NCBI GenBank assembly: GCA_030641465.1
Contig: DAOWHK010000220.1
Location: 1 to 5,008 of the forward strand
DNA from: Parachlamydiales bacterium
GTDB lineage: Bacteria; Chlamydiota; Chlamydiia; Chlamydiales; Simkaniaceae
Length of the DNA: 5,008 nt
Reading direction: 5' to 3'
Shown: positions 1 to 5,008 of the stretch, piece by piece
How positions within the stretch are numbered: position 1 is the first letter of the stretch
Layout of the letters: every line of letters begins with the position of its first letter
The notes under the pieces: model-generated
Seen by the model: the letters and a program-made list of their open reading frames with translations, nothing else
Told to the model about the DNA's origin: nothing
The model's database searches: none
Made by a program: the position numbers and the translations under genes

Positions 1-455
1 AAATGATAAAAAAATATTTAAATGCCCTTGGGTATAAAGTTGTCATGACACGCACGCGAGACAACTTTATTTCCTTAAAAAAACGCGCGTCTATTGCGAA
101 TACTACAAATGCCAAGCTTTTTCTTAGTGTGCATTATAACTCTGCAAAAAGCACATCTGCAAGCGGGATCGAAGTGTTTTATTATGACTCAAAAAATAAA
201 TGGAAGAGATCTTCTTCTGAGGGCCTAGCAAAAAATATTCTTTCGGAAATGATCCAAAGTAGTGGTGCGGTATCTCGGGGGGTAAAAATGGGGAACTTTC
301 ATGTTCTTCGGGAATCAAGAATGCCATCTGTCCTAATCGAAGGGGGATTCATTACGAATCAAAAAGAGCGAGACAAATTATTAGATATAAAGTATCAGGA
401 AATGATTGCGAAGTCGATTGCAGATGGAGTCGATAGCTATTTAAAGTCGCTTTAA
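1..455 (+). CDS. N-acetylmuramoyl-L-alanine amidase (Amidase_3 family), 3' part
   Basis: This is a zinc-dependent amidase that cleaves the bond between N-acetylmuramic acid and the L-alanine of the peptidoglycan stem peptide, normally outside the inner membrane. About 150 C-terminal residues are visible. Counting from the ATG at position 3, they show VVMTRTRD (13-20), the zinc-ligand motif SVHYNS (42-47, His44), GIEVFYYD (55-62), and RGVK...FHVLRESRMPSVLIEGGFITN (from 92), which contains the catalytic Glu113. The ATG at position 3 is probably internal, because the family's first zinc motif (HGGxDxG type) and second ligand Glu lie upstream and are missing here, as is any signal peptide. The stretch between SVHYN and the catalytic Glu is short (69 residues), with no room for the long inserted autoinhibitory helix of E. 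coli AmiA/B/C. In chlamydiae a gene of this family is called amiA and acts in septal peptidoglycan turnover. That equivalence is inferred, not shown. Confidence 0.9.
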   Translation, partial: MIKKYLNALGYKVVMTRTRDNFISLKKRASIANTTNAKLFLSVHYNSAKSTSASGIEVFYYDSKNKWKRSSSEGLAKNILSEMIQSSGAVSRGVKMGNFHVLRESRMPSVLIEGGFITNQKERDKLLDIKYQEMIAKSIADGVDSYLKSL

Positions 456-491
456 TTTACACATACCGATTCAAGAATTGGTTTGTGTAAA
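456..491. terminator. Hairpin between convergent amidase and tRNA-Arg genes
   Basis: A near-perfect inverted repeat starts right after the amidase stop codon. The outer stem TTTACACA (456-463) pairs with TGTGTAAA (484-491). The inner stem CCGATT (466-471) pairs with AATTGG (476-481) with one G-U pair, around the loop CAAG. The whole is about 15 pairs with one T-T mismatch. It lies between two genes facing each other, so it could end transcription from both sides. It lacks a proper U-run after the stem on either strand, so it is a weak match to an intrinsic terminator. Confidence 0.5.
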
Positions 492-494
492 AAG

Positions 495-568
495 TGTCCC
501 CGGCGCGATTCGAACACGCGACCTATTGCTTAGGAGGCAATTGCTCTATCCAGCTGAGCTACGAGGAC
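495..568 (-). tRNA. tRNA-Arg, anticodon CCT
   Basis: The minus strand folds into a standard 74-nt cloverleaf including the discriminator base. The acceptor stem GTCCTCG pairs with CGGGGAC (one U-G pair), and the D stem is GCTC/GAGC. The anticodon stem ATTGC/GCAAT carries the loop CTCCTAA, and the T stem GCGTG/CGCGC carries the loop TTCGAAT. The loop places CCT as the anticodon, which reads the arginine codon AGG. The discriminator is A. No CCA is encoded (the next bases are CTT), so the CCA end must be added by the tRNA nucleotidyltransferase. The tRNA is transcribed away from gnd and towards the amidase gene, and the hairpin at 456-491 lies just beyond its 3' end. Confidence 0.96.
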
Positions 569-602
569 AAAGTAGACTTAATTTATATAGGAATTGAGAA
601 TA
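569..602. promoter_or_regulatory. Possible divergent promoter region for tRNA-Arg and gnd
   Basis: Only 47 bp separate the tRNA 5' end from the gnd start, so promoters for both divergent genes must lie here or extend into the tRNA. The AT-rich core contains the self-complementary TATATA (584-589). On the minus strand it reads TATATAAAT and would serve as a -10 box with a start about 8 nt before the tRNA. On the plus strand it could be a -10 for gnd. I see no convincing -35 box for either direction. The call rests on position and base composition. Confidence 0.3.
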
Positions 603-612
603 AAGGAGAAGG
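603..612 (+). promoter_or_regulatory. Ribosome binding site of gnd
   Basis: AAGGAGAAGG contains the Shine-Dalgarno core AGGAG (604-608), 7 nt before the ATG at 616. This spacing is good and fixes the gnd start. Confidence 0.85.
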
Positions 613-615
613 AAT

Positions 616-2073
616 ATGACAACAAATGTAGCTGATATTGGATTGATTGGTCTTGCAGTTATGGGACAGAATTTAGTATTAAATATGAATGATCATGGCT
701 TCACCGTGTCTGTTTTCAATCGCACTGTAGAAAAAGTGGATACTTTTATTAAGGGCCCAGCTAAGGGTACAAATGTGATTGGCACGCACTCTTTAAAAGA
801 ATTTATTGCGACTCTTAAAAGACCTAGAAAAATGATGTTTATGATTCGAGCAGGAACAGCTGTGGATATGCTTATAGAGGAGTGTTTGCCCTACCTTGAA
901 AAAGGGGATATCATCATTGACGGGGGAAATAGTCATTATCCAGATACGGAGAGGCGCTACGCTGCTTTAAAAGATAAAGGCATATTATTTATTGGTGCTG
1001 GAGTCTCTGGTGGAGAAGAGGGAGCAAGACATGGTCCATCGATTATGCCTGGAGGTAATATGGAAGCCTGGCCTGTAATAAAACCGATTTTTCAAGCAAT
1101 TGCGGCAAAATCAGAAGATGGCACTCCTTGCTGTGATTGGGTAGGAAATGGGGGTGCTGGGCACTACGTAAAAATGGTGCATAATGGGATTGAATATGGG
1201 GATATGCAAATCATTTGTGAGTCTTATCAACTTCTTACAAATTTACTTAATCTTGAGCCTCTTGAACTACAGAAAATTTATGCCAAGTGGAATGAAGGGA
1301 AGTTAGATAGTTATTTGATTGAAATCACAAGTCAAATTTTTGCTCATAAGGATGAGGATGGAGCACCACTTGTGGATAAAATTTTAGATGTTGCTGGGCA
1401 AAAAGGCACGGGAAAATGGACGGGAATTAGTGCTCTTGACTTAGGGCTTCCTGTCACCCTCATTGGAGAGGCGGTATTTGCAAGATGCCTTTCTGCTTTA
1501 AAGGAGGAAAGAGCTGAGGTCAGCCGACATTTTGAAGGGCCAAAAGAGACTTTTTCTGGGAATAGGGATGCGCTTATTCAAGATATTCATGATGCCCTTT
1601 ACGCTTCAAAAATCATTAGCTACGCTCAAGGGTTTATGCTTATGAAAGCCGCTTCGATGGAAAATAATTGGGATCTTCAATATGGATCTATTGCGTTAAT
1701 GTGGCGAGGAGGCTGTATTATTCGAAGCAGATTTTTAGGAGATATAAAAAAGGCCTACGATAATAATCCTAAGCTCTTAAATTTATTGCTTGATGACTTT
1801 TTTAATAAAGAGATTAAAAGTGTGGAGAAAGGATTTCGAAAAGTAGTGGCAGCTGGGGCTGAGTTTGGGATTCCAACTCCATGTATTTCTACGGCGCTTT
1901 CTTTTTTTGATGGATATCGTAGCAGCAGACTTCCAGCAAATCTTTTACAAGCGCAGCGTGATTTTTTTGGGGCCCATACTTATGAACGCATTGATGCACC
2001 AAGAGGAAAGTTTTTCCATACAAATTGGACTGGAACTGGCGGAAAAACTAGCTCCACATCTTATAATGTATAG
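616..2073 (+). CDS. gnd: 6-phosphogluconate dehydrogenase, decarboxylating
   Basis: This cytosolic enzyme oxidises and decarboxylates 6-phosphogluconate to ribulose 5-phosphate with NADP+, the third step of the oxidative pentose phosphate pathway, giving NADPH and pentose for nucleotides. The 485 residues match the long (about 470-490) form of the family. The N-terminal Rossmann domain has GLAVMGQNL (12-20) and NRT (35-37), where the NADP phosphate is bound. Next come IDGGNSHY (101-108) and the substrate motif SGGEEGARHGPSIMPGG (131-147). GHYVKMVHNGIEYGD (182-196) carries the probable catalytic Lys186 and the conserved His189, Asn190 and Glu193. The family signature ILDVAGQKGTGKW is at 256-268. 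The C-terminal tail has QRDFFGAHTYER (447-458), whose Arg448 and His454 reach into the partner subunit's active site in the homodimer. All key residues are intact. The ATG is supported by AGGAG 7 nt upstream. The stop codon TAG overlaps the start of a large palindrome. Confidence 0.98.
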   Translation: MTTNVADIGLIGLAVMGQNLVLNMNDHGFTVSVFNRTVEKVDTFIKGPAKGTNVIGTHSLKEFIATLKRPRKMMFMIRAGTAVDMLIEECLPYLEKGDIIIDGGNSHYPDTERRYAALKDKGILFIGAGVSGGEEGARHGPSIMPGGNMEAWPVIKPIFQAIAAKSEDGTPCCDWVGNGGAGHYVKMVHNGIEYGDMQIICESYQLLTNLLNLEPLELQKIYAKWNEGKLDSYLIEITSQIFAHKDEDGAPLVDKILDVAGQKGTGKWTGISALDLGLPVTLIGEAVFARCLSALKEERAEVSRHFEGPKETFSGNRDALIQDIHDALYASKIISYAQGFMLMKAASMENNWDLQYGSIALMWRGGCIIRSRFLGDIKKAYDNNPKLLNLLLDDFFNKEIKSVEKGFRKVVAAGAEFGIPTPCISTALSFFDGYRSSRLPANLLQAQRDFFGAHTYERIDAPRGKFFHTNWTGTGGKTSSTSYNV

Positions 2074-2137
2074 GAAGCTCTGACTAACTCCAAAAAGGCG
2101 CTGAAATTGAAACAATGGAGTTAATCAGGGCTTCCTA
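2071..2137. repeat. TA-flanked imperfect palindrome overlapping the gnd stop codon
   Basis: A 21-nt arm (2072-2092, beginning AGGAAGCTCTGA) is the reverse complement of 2116-2136 (ending TCAGGGCTTCCT) at 19 of 21 positions. The spacer is 23 nt (2093-2115). One of the two differences is a G-U pair in plus-strand RNA and the other a C-A mismatch. Adding T2071 and A2137 puts a TA at each end. The first three bases are the gnd stop codon TAG. The long loop and absence of a following U-run do not suit a terminator. It may be a tiny mobile-element remnant or MITE-like unit, or a 3'-end mRNA stabiliser. No coding capacity is visible inside it. Confidence 0.6.
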
Positions 2138-2139
2138 AT

Positions 2140-2172
2140 AGTAAAGGCGACATATTTCAAGTCGCCTTTACT
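2140..2172. terminator. Probable terminator between convergent gnd and the small gene
   Basis: AGTAAAGGCGAC (2140-2151) pairs perfectly with GTCGCCTTTACT (2161-2172), giving 12 bp around a 9-nt loop. It lies 66 nt after the gnd stop and 9 nt after the stop of the minus-strand small gene, so it is placed to end both transcripts. The bases after the stem are not a U-run in either direction (TTGAAAAA on plus, ATTAGG on minus). Termination would depend on the stable stem and the U-rich end of the stem itself. Confidence 0.6.
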
Positions 2173-2181
2173 TGAAAAAAA

Positions 2182-2526
2182 TTACTTGGGAAAATTATAG
2201 CCAGCAGATTTTGCATTGCCCATAATTTCACTATAATTCATTTCAAAACCGGGCTCTAAGCTTTCTGTTTTGGAGCAGGCTGTATTTAAATCAACCCAGT
2301 CTTTACTTTTTGAATATTGATTTGCAAGTATATTGATCTGATTATATACATCGTGCATGTGATTAATCTTTTCTTGAGAAATATGGATTTTTTCGGGATT
2401 AATCTTGTTTGTTTTAAAGAAATAATCAACATGAGTGAGCTCATCTTTCATCATTTCTAAAACTCTTGATAGCCATCTTATTGCTTGTTTGCTGTCAATA
2501 TGACTTGGATCTATTTTTTTTTGCAT
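2182..2526 (-). CDS. Hypothetical protein, 114 residues, helical
   Basis: I do not recognise this protein. The start is the ATG at 2526, because AAGGAGT lies just upstream with 9-nt spacing. An in-frame GTG at 2568 would add 14 residues but has no ribosome-binding site and would bury that one inside the gene. The protein begins MQKKIDPSHIDSKQAIRWLS. It is polar and lysine-rich, with two likely long helices (about 12-38 and 48-72). It then has a segment with the single Cys84 and ends SEIMGNAKSAGYNFPK. No signal peptide, membrane segment or obvious metal site is seen. The final AGYNF faintly recalls the AG(F/Y)xF ending of Nif11-type leader domains, but there is no double-glycine site or core peptide, so I do not press this. 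It lies downstream of lepA on the same strand and converges on gnd. The strong ribosome-binding site and intact frame make it likely to be real. A soluble, lineage-specific protein is the best description. Confidence 0.75.
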   Translation of the reverse strand: MQKKIDPSHIDSKQAIRWLSRVLEMMKDELTHVDYFFKTNKINPEKIHISQEKINHMHDVYNQINILANQYSKSKDWVDLNTACSKTESLEPGFEMNYSEIMGNAKSAGYNFPK

Positions 2527-2534
2527 GATATGTG

Positions 2535-2541
2535 ACTCCTT
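2535..2541 (-). promoter_or_regulatory. Ribosome binding site of the small hypothetical gene
   Basis: The minus strand reads AAGGAGT, a near-ideal Shine-Dalgarno sequence, with 9 nt between AAGGAG and the ATG at 2526. It decides the start in favour of this ATG over the upstream GTG and is the best single argument that the gene is translated. Confidence 0.75.
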
Positions 2542-2608
2542 ATTATTTACTAGCCGTTTGGAAGCCACTTATTACTCTTGGCCCCTAAAGGTATTTTAAA
2601 ATTTTAAG

Positions 2609-2637
2609 GATATATATCTCTAGTGTTGTTTTAGCAA
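2609..2637 (-). promoter_or_regulatory. Possible promoter of the small hypothetical gene
   Basis: In the 153-bp gap after lepA the minus strand has TTGCTA (2637-2632) as a possible -35. It is followed after 17 nt by TATATC (2614-2609) as a possible -10, each matching the sigma-70 consensus at four of six positions. Transcription would start about 75 nt before the gene. Just downstream lies the AT palindrome TTAAAATTTTAA (2596-2607). AT-rich DNA yields such matches by chance. Confidence 0.35.
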
Positions 2638-2668
2638 AGATAGTTTAGTTGTTGAATATTAGTAGATT

Positions 2669-2687
2669 AAGAATAAGAATTATTCTT
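2669..2687 (-). terminator. Weak AT hairpin over the lepA stop codon
   Basis: AAGAATAA (2669-2676) and TTATTCTT (2680-2687) form an 8-bp stem with a 3-nt loop that includes the lepA stop codon. It holds only one G-C pair and has no good U-run after it, so it would be a weak terminator at best. It is the only hairpin I see near the end of lepA. Confidence 0.25.
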
Positions 2688-4494
2688 CTGCTTTTAAAAC
2701 TGCCATGAAAGCTGATTGTGGGATTTGGACTTTTCCGAATTCTTTCATCCGTTTTTTGCCCTTTTTCTGTTTTTCCCAGAGCTTTCTTTTACGGGTGATG
2801 TCTCCACCGTAGCATTTTGCTGTGACGTTTTTTGAAAGAGCGGGGATGGTTTCTCTTGCGATGATTTTTCCGCCGATTGCACCTTGGATTGGGACTTTAA
2901 ATTGTTGTCTTGGAATGACATCGGAGAGTTTTTTGCAGATAGCGCGCCCCTTTCCTTCGGCCTTTGATCTGTGGACGAGAACAGAAAAGGCGTCAACGAC
3001 TTCTGCATTTACTTTTATTTCTAGTTTGATAATTTCCCCAGGCTTGTAGGTATCAAATTCATAATCAAAAGAGCCATAACCTCTTGTGGCGGATTTTAGT
3101 TTGTCATTAAAATCGGTAATGATCTCGTTCATTGGGAATTTATACGTGAGAAGAAGTCTACTAGCTCCACTTGTTTCTGTTTTGATGAGCTCTCCTCGCT
3201 TTTCTGTTCCGAGGCTCATAATTGTGCCGAGATAGTCTGGCGGGGCCATGATATGGCAAATACACCAGGGTTCTTCAATTGTTGCAATACCTGCAGGATC
3301 TGGGTAATGGGCTGGATTGTCAACTGTTTGCTCTTTTCCATTTGATAGAGTGATTTTATATACAACGCTTGGAGCTGTTGTAATGATATCAAGGTCAAAC
3401 TCTCTTTGTAATCTTTCAAAAGTGATTTCTAGATGCAAAAGACCTAGGAATCCACAGCGGTAGCCAAAGCCAAGAGCTAGGCTACTTTCTTGTTCAATGT
3501 GAAGGGCTGAGTCATTTAGTTGGAGTTTTACAAGAGCATCGCGAAGAGATTCAAATTCGGAAGAATCAACTGGATAAATTCCAGCAAAGACAACGGGATT
3601 AATCAGGCGAAAGCCTGGAAGGGGCTGAGCTGCTGGGCTTTTAAAGGATGTCATGGTATCTCCAACTTTAATATCGGAGGTATTTTTAATATTACCAACC
3701 ATGTAACCAACTTCCCCAGGTCTTAAGATATCAACGGGGGTCTCTACTGGAGAAAAAACACCAATATCTAATACCTCAAAGCTCTTATCTGTTGCCATAA
3801 ACTTGATGAGCGACTTTTTTTTGATAGATCCACTAATGATTCTGATATAGACAAGCACTCCTCTATAGGGATCGTAGTGAGAGTCAAAAACAAGTGCGCG
3901 AAGTATGTCGTCCTCAGGAGGTAGTGGTGGGGGAAATTCTTCAATAATGCGCTCTAAAATTTGATCAATTCCAATTCCAGTTTTTGCAGAGCAATGAACG
4001 GCATTTTGCGCTTCAATTCCAATGACATCTTCAATTTGCTCAATCACACCTTCCGGATCAGCAGAAGGGAGATCAATTTTATTTAAGATAGGGACGATGA
4101 CTAAATCACGCTCTATTGCCAGATGTACATTTGCTAAACTTTGCGCTTGAACGCCCTGCACGGCGTCTACAACTAATAGAGCGCCTTCACATGCAGAAAG
4201 AGAGCGGGAGACTTCATATGTAAAATCTACATGTCCAGGAGTGTCAATAAAATTGATTTGGTATCGATGACCATCATTTGCGTTGTAATACATCGTGACA
4301 GGATGGGCTTTAATCGTAATGCCCCTCTCTCTTTCGAGTTCCATGTCATCGAGTAGTTGCTCTTTCATTTCCCGTTTGGATACAGATTCTGTATGTTCTA
4401 GCAGGCGATCAGAAATTGTGGATTTTCCATGATCAATGTGAGCAATGATGGAGAAGTTGCGAATATATTTTGGATCGTATTCAAATGTAGGCAT
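2680..4494 (-). CDS. lepA: Elongation factor 4 (LepA), ribosome-associated GTPase
   Basis: LepA binds the ribosome and hydrolyses GTP. It has been credited with back-translocation and rescue of stalled ribosomes and with 30S subunit assembly. The protein is complete at 604 residues, the usual length being about 600. The GTPase domain shows G1 AHIDHGKST (18-26), the switch I motif RGIT (57-60), G3 DTPGH (84-88) with the catalytic His88, G4 NKID (138-141) and G5 SAK (169-171). A beta-barrel domain II follows (about 198-283), then domain III (about 298-378) and the EF-G-like domain V (about 408-485). The LepA-specific C-terminal domain (about 486-599) has [19 protein letters not shown] and the basic segment [19 protein letters not shown], which contacts tRNA and the ribosome. 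There is no EF-G domain IV, as expected. The start is taken because [16 protein letters not shown] begins at residue 11 as in other LepA proteins, and an in-frame stop lies 7 codons upstream. No Shine-Dalgarno sequence precedes it. Confidence 0.98.
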   Translation of the reverse strand: MPTFEYDPKYIRNFSIIAHIDHGKSTISDRLLEHTESVSKREMKEQLLDDMELERERGITIKAHPVTMYYNANDGHRYQINFIDTPGHVDFTYEVSRSLSACEGALLVVDAVQGVQAQSLANVHLAIERDLVIVPILNKIDLPSADPEGVIEQIEDVIGIEAQNAVHCSAKTGIGIDQILERIIEEFPPPLPPEDDILRALVFDSHYDPYRGVLVYIRIISGSIKKKSLIKFMATDKSFEVLDIGVFSPVETPVDILRPGEVGYMVGNIKNTSDIKVGDTMTSFKSPAAQPLPGFRLINPVVFAGIYPVDSSEFESLRDALVKLQLNDSALHIEQESSLALGFGYRCGFLGLLHLEITFERLQREFDLDIITTAPSVVYKITLSNGKEQTVDNPAHYPDPAGIATIEEPWCICHIMAPPDYLGTIMSLGTEKRGELIKTETSGASRLLLTYKFPMNEIITDFNDKLKSATRGYGSFDYEFDTYKPGEIIKLEIKVNAEVVDAFSVLVHRSKAEGKGRAICKKLSDVIPRQQFKVPIQGAIGGKIIARETIPALSKNVTAKCYGGDITRKRKLWEKQKKGKKRMKEFGKVQIPQSAFMAVLKAEE

Positions 4495-4531
4495 AGGGTA
4501 AATATTACGGATTTACATGGTAAAAAGCGAC
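4495..4531 (-). promoter_or_regulatory. Short lepA upstream region without a ribosome binding site
   Basis: Only 37 nt lie between the terminator and the lepA ATG. The bases before the ATG (minus strand ATATTTACCCT) contain no AG-rich Shine-Dalgarno match. TAATAT (4507-4502) could be a -10 box. Transcription would then begin at or within a few bases of the ATG, giving a leaderless or nearly leaderless mRNA. The best -35-like hexamer, TTGTCG (4533-4528), is 20 nt away, wider than usual, so the promoter assignment is weak. Confidence 0.35.
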
Positions 4532-4568
4532 AAAAAAACCCTCACTCGAGATTCAAGTGAGGGTTTTT
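4532..4568. terminator. Intrinsic terminator of the translocase gene (bidirectional)
   Basis: CCCTCACT (4539-4546) pairs with AGTGAGGG (4556-4563). On the minus strand two more pairs extend this to a 10-bp stem (one G-U) with the loop AATCT, followed by seven Ts. On the plus strand the stem is followed by TTTTTG. This is a textbook Rho-independent terminator 31 nt after the translocase stop codon. It implies that lepA is transcribed from its own promoter. Confidence 0.92.
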
Positions 4569-4598
4569 GTTAGATCACAAGGTGAAGATCTGTCTGAA

Positions 4599-5008
4599 TT
4601 ACTTGCTAGCTGCACCTTCTTTTGCAGTGGAAACAAGTGTTTCAAGTTTCTCAGCATTGGATTCTTGCTCTTTCATCTCAGCCTCTTTTTTTGCAGAAAC
4701 GACTGCAAATTGTTTACCAAGAGATTTTGCAGCAATCATCCAAACAACGATAATCACTAAGAGGATGGCGCCAACATAAGGTGTCATGGCTGCAATCGAT
4801 CCAAGAGCAACGATGAGACCTTGTTGCACTAGTGCTCCACCGGATTTTCCAAGTCTTGCTCCAACAACGTCAACAGCAGCTTTACCTTTCACTTTTGATT
4901 CTTGATCAAGAGGGATGTAAGCCGTTTCTTTTGTAGGATCAAACAGAGAATACTTGGTTGATTTACTCATGATATTTTGCGCCATACCAAAGAGTACAGC
5001 AAGAAATA
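4599..5008 (-). CDS. Tlc/Npt family nucleotide (ATP/ADP) translocase, C-terminal part
   Basis: The last 135 residues of a multi-membrane nucleotide transporter (AAA / Tlc family, TC 2.A.12) are visible, and the reading frame continues past the window edge. The ATG at 4985 is internal, because the open frame upstream encodes FLAVLFG. The segment holds the hallmark [10 protein letters not shown]...[30 protein letters not shown] (residues 18-59 of the visible part). Two hydrophobic spans (about 55-74 and 76-94) probably form the last membrane helices. They are followed by a roughly 37-residue charged, helical tail rich in Lys, Glu and Ala. Family members exchange host ATP for ADP across the inner membrane or import other nucleotides. 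Substrate cannot be told from this fragment. Its place upstream of lepA matches the chlamydial npt1 (ADP/ATP exchanger) neighbourhood as I recall it, so npt1 is the likely orthologue. It ends in its own terminator at 4532-4568. Confidence 0.94.
   Translation of the reverse strand, partial: FLAVLFGMAQNIMSKSTKYSLFDPTKETAYIPLDQESKVKGKAAVDVVGARLGKSGGALVQQGLIVALGSIAAMTPYVGAILLVIIVVWMIAAKSLGKQFAVVSAKKEAEMKEQESNAEKLETLVSTAKEGAASK

Noticed and set aside
1865..2083. Plus-strand 72-codon open frame at the end of gnd that runs past its stop codon
   Set aside because: It is in another frame over conserved gnd residues, including the active-site tail, and has no ribosome binding site.
2182..2260. Nif11-like leader peptide at the end of the small protein
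   Set aside because: Only a few residues (AGYNF) resemble that family's ending. There is no double-glycine cleavage site, core peptide or neighbouring modification enzyme.
2527..2568. Extended N-terminus of the small hypothetical protein from a GTG at 2568
   Set aside because: No Shine-Dalgarno sequence precedes the GTG, whereas AAGGAGT lies correctly spaced before the ATG at 2526.
2745..3008. Minus-strand 87-codon open frame within lepA
   Set aside because: It is a shifted frame of the well-conserved lepA C-terminal region, and its composition (Ser, Lys and Gln rich) is typical of an out-of-frame translation.
4513..4518. Minimal start-stop ATG TAA on the minus strand upstream of lepA
   Set aside because: It is followed by no conserved context, has no ribosome binding site and would probably lie upstream of the lepA transcript start. 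It is easily a chance occurrence.
4557..4779. Two overlapping plus-strand open frames of about 70 codons opposite the translocase gene
   Set aside because: They lie antisense to the conserved C-terminal coding sequence of the translocase, have no ribosome binding site and show no recognisable protein features.

Overview
The window looks like part of a chromosome from a member of the Chlamydiae, more likely an amoeba-associated (environmental) relative than a classical Chlamydia. The strongest reason is the right end. It carries the C-terminal part of a Tlc/Npt-type nucleotide translocase with the signature [10 protein letters not shown]...YIPLDQE, a family restricted to obligate intracellular bacteria and plastids. 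This lies next to lepA, with gnd close by, a gene neighbourhood I recall from Chlamydia genomes. The DNA is AT-rich and the genes are ordinary housekeeping genes, so this is a core rather than an accessory region.

Layout, left to right: (1) the 3' part of an Amidase_3 family N-acetylmuramoyl-L-alanine amidase (+), cut by the window edge; (2) a hairpin between convergent genes, then tRNA-Arg(CCT) on the minus strand; (3) gnd, 6-phosphogluconate dehydrogenase (+), complete, with a good Shine-Dalgarno sequence; (4) two consecutive hairpins, the first a 67-bp TA-flanked imperfect palindrome that begins inside the gnd stop codon, the second a compact perfect stem that probably ends transcription; (5) a small unrecognised gene of 114 codons (minus); (6) lepA, elongation factor 4 (minus), complete; (7) a clear intrinsic terminator; (8) the partial translocase gene (minus).

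The genes do not form one functional system. They cover cell-wall remodelling, the oxidative pentose phosphate pathway (NADPH and ribulose 5-phosphate), translation (EF4 and an arginine tRNA) and import of host energy or nucleotides. Translocase, lepA and the small gene share a strand, but a strong terminator separates the translocase from lepA, and 153 bp separate lepA from the small gene. They are therefore probably separate transcription units.

I found no new defence, mobile or biosynthetic system. The points most worth a second look are the TA-bounded palindrome sitting exactly at the gnd stop codon, the missing ribosome-binding site and very short upstream space of lepA, and the orphan small protein.
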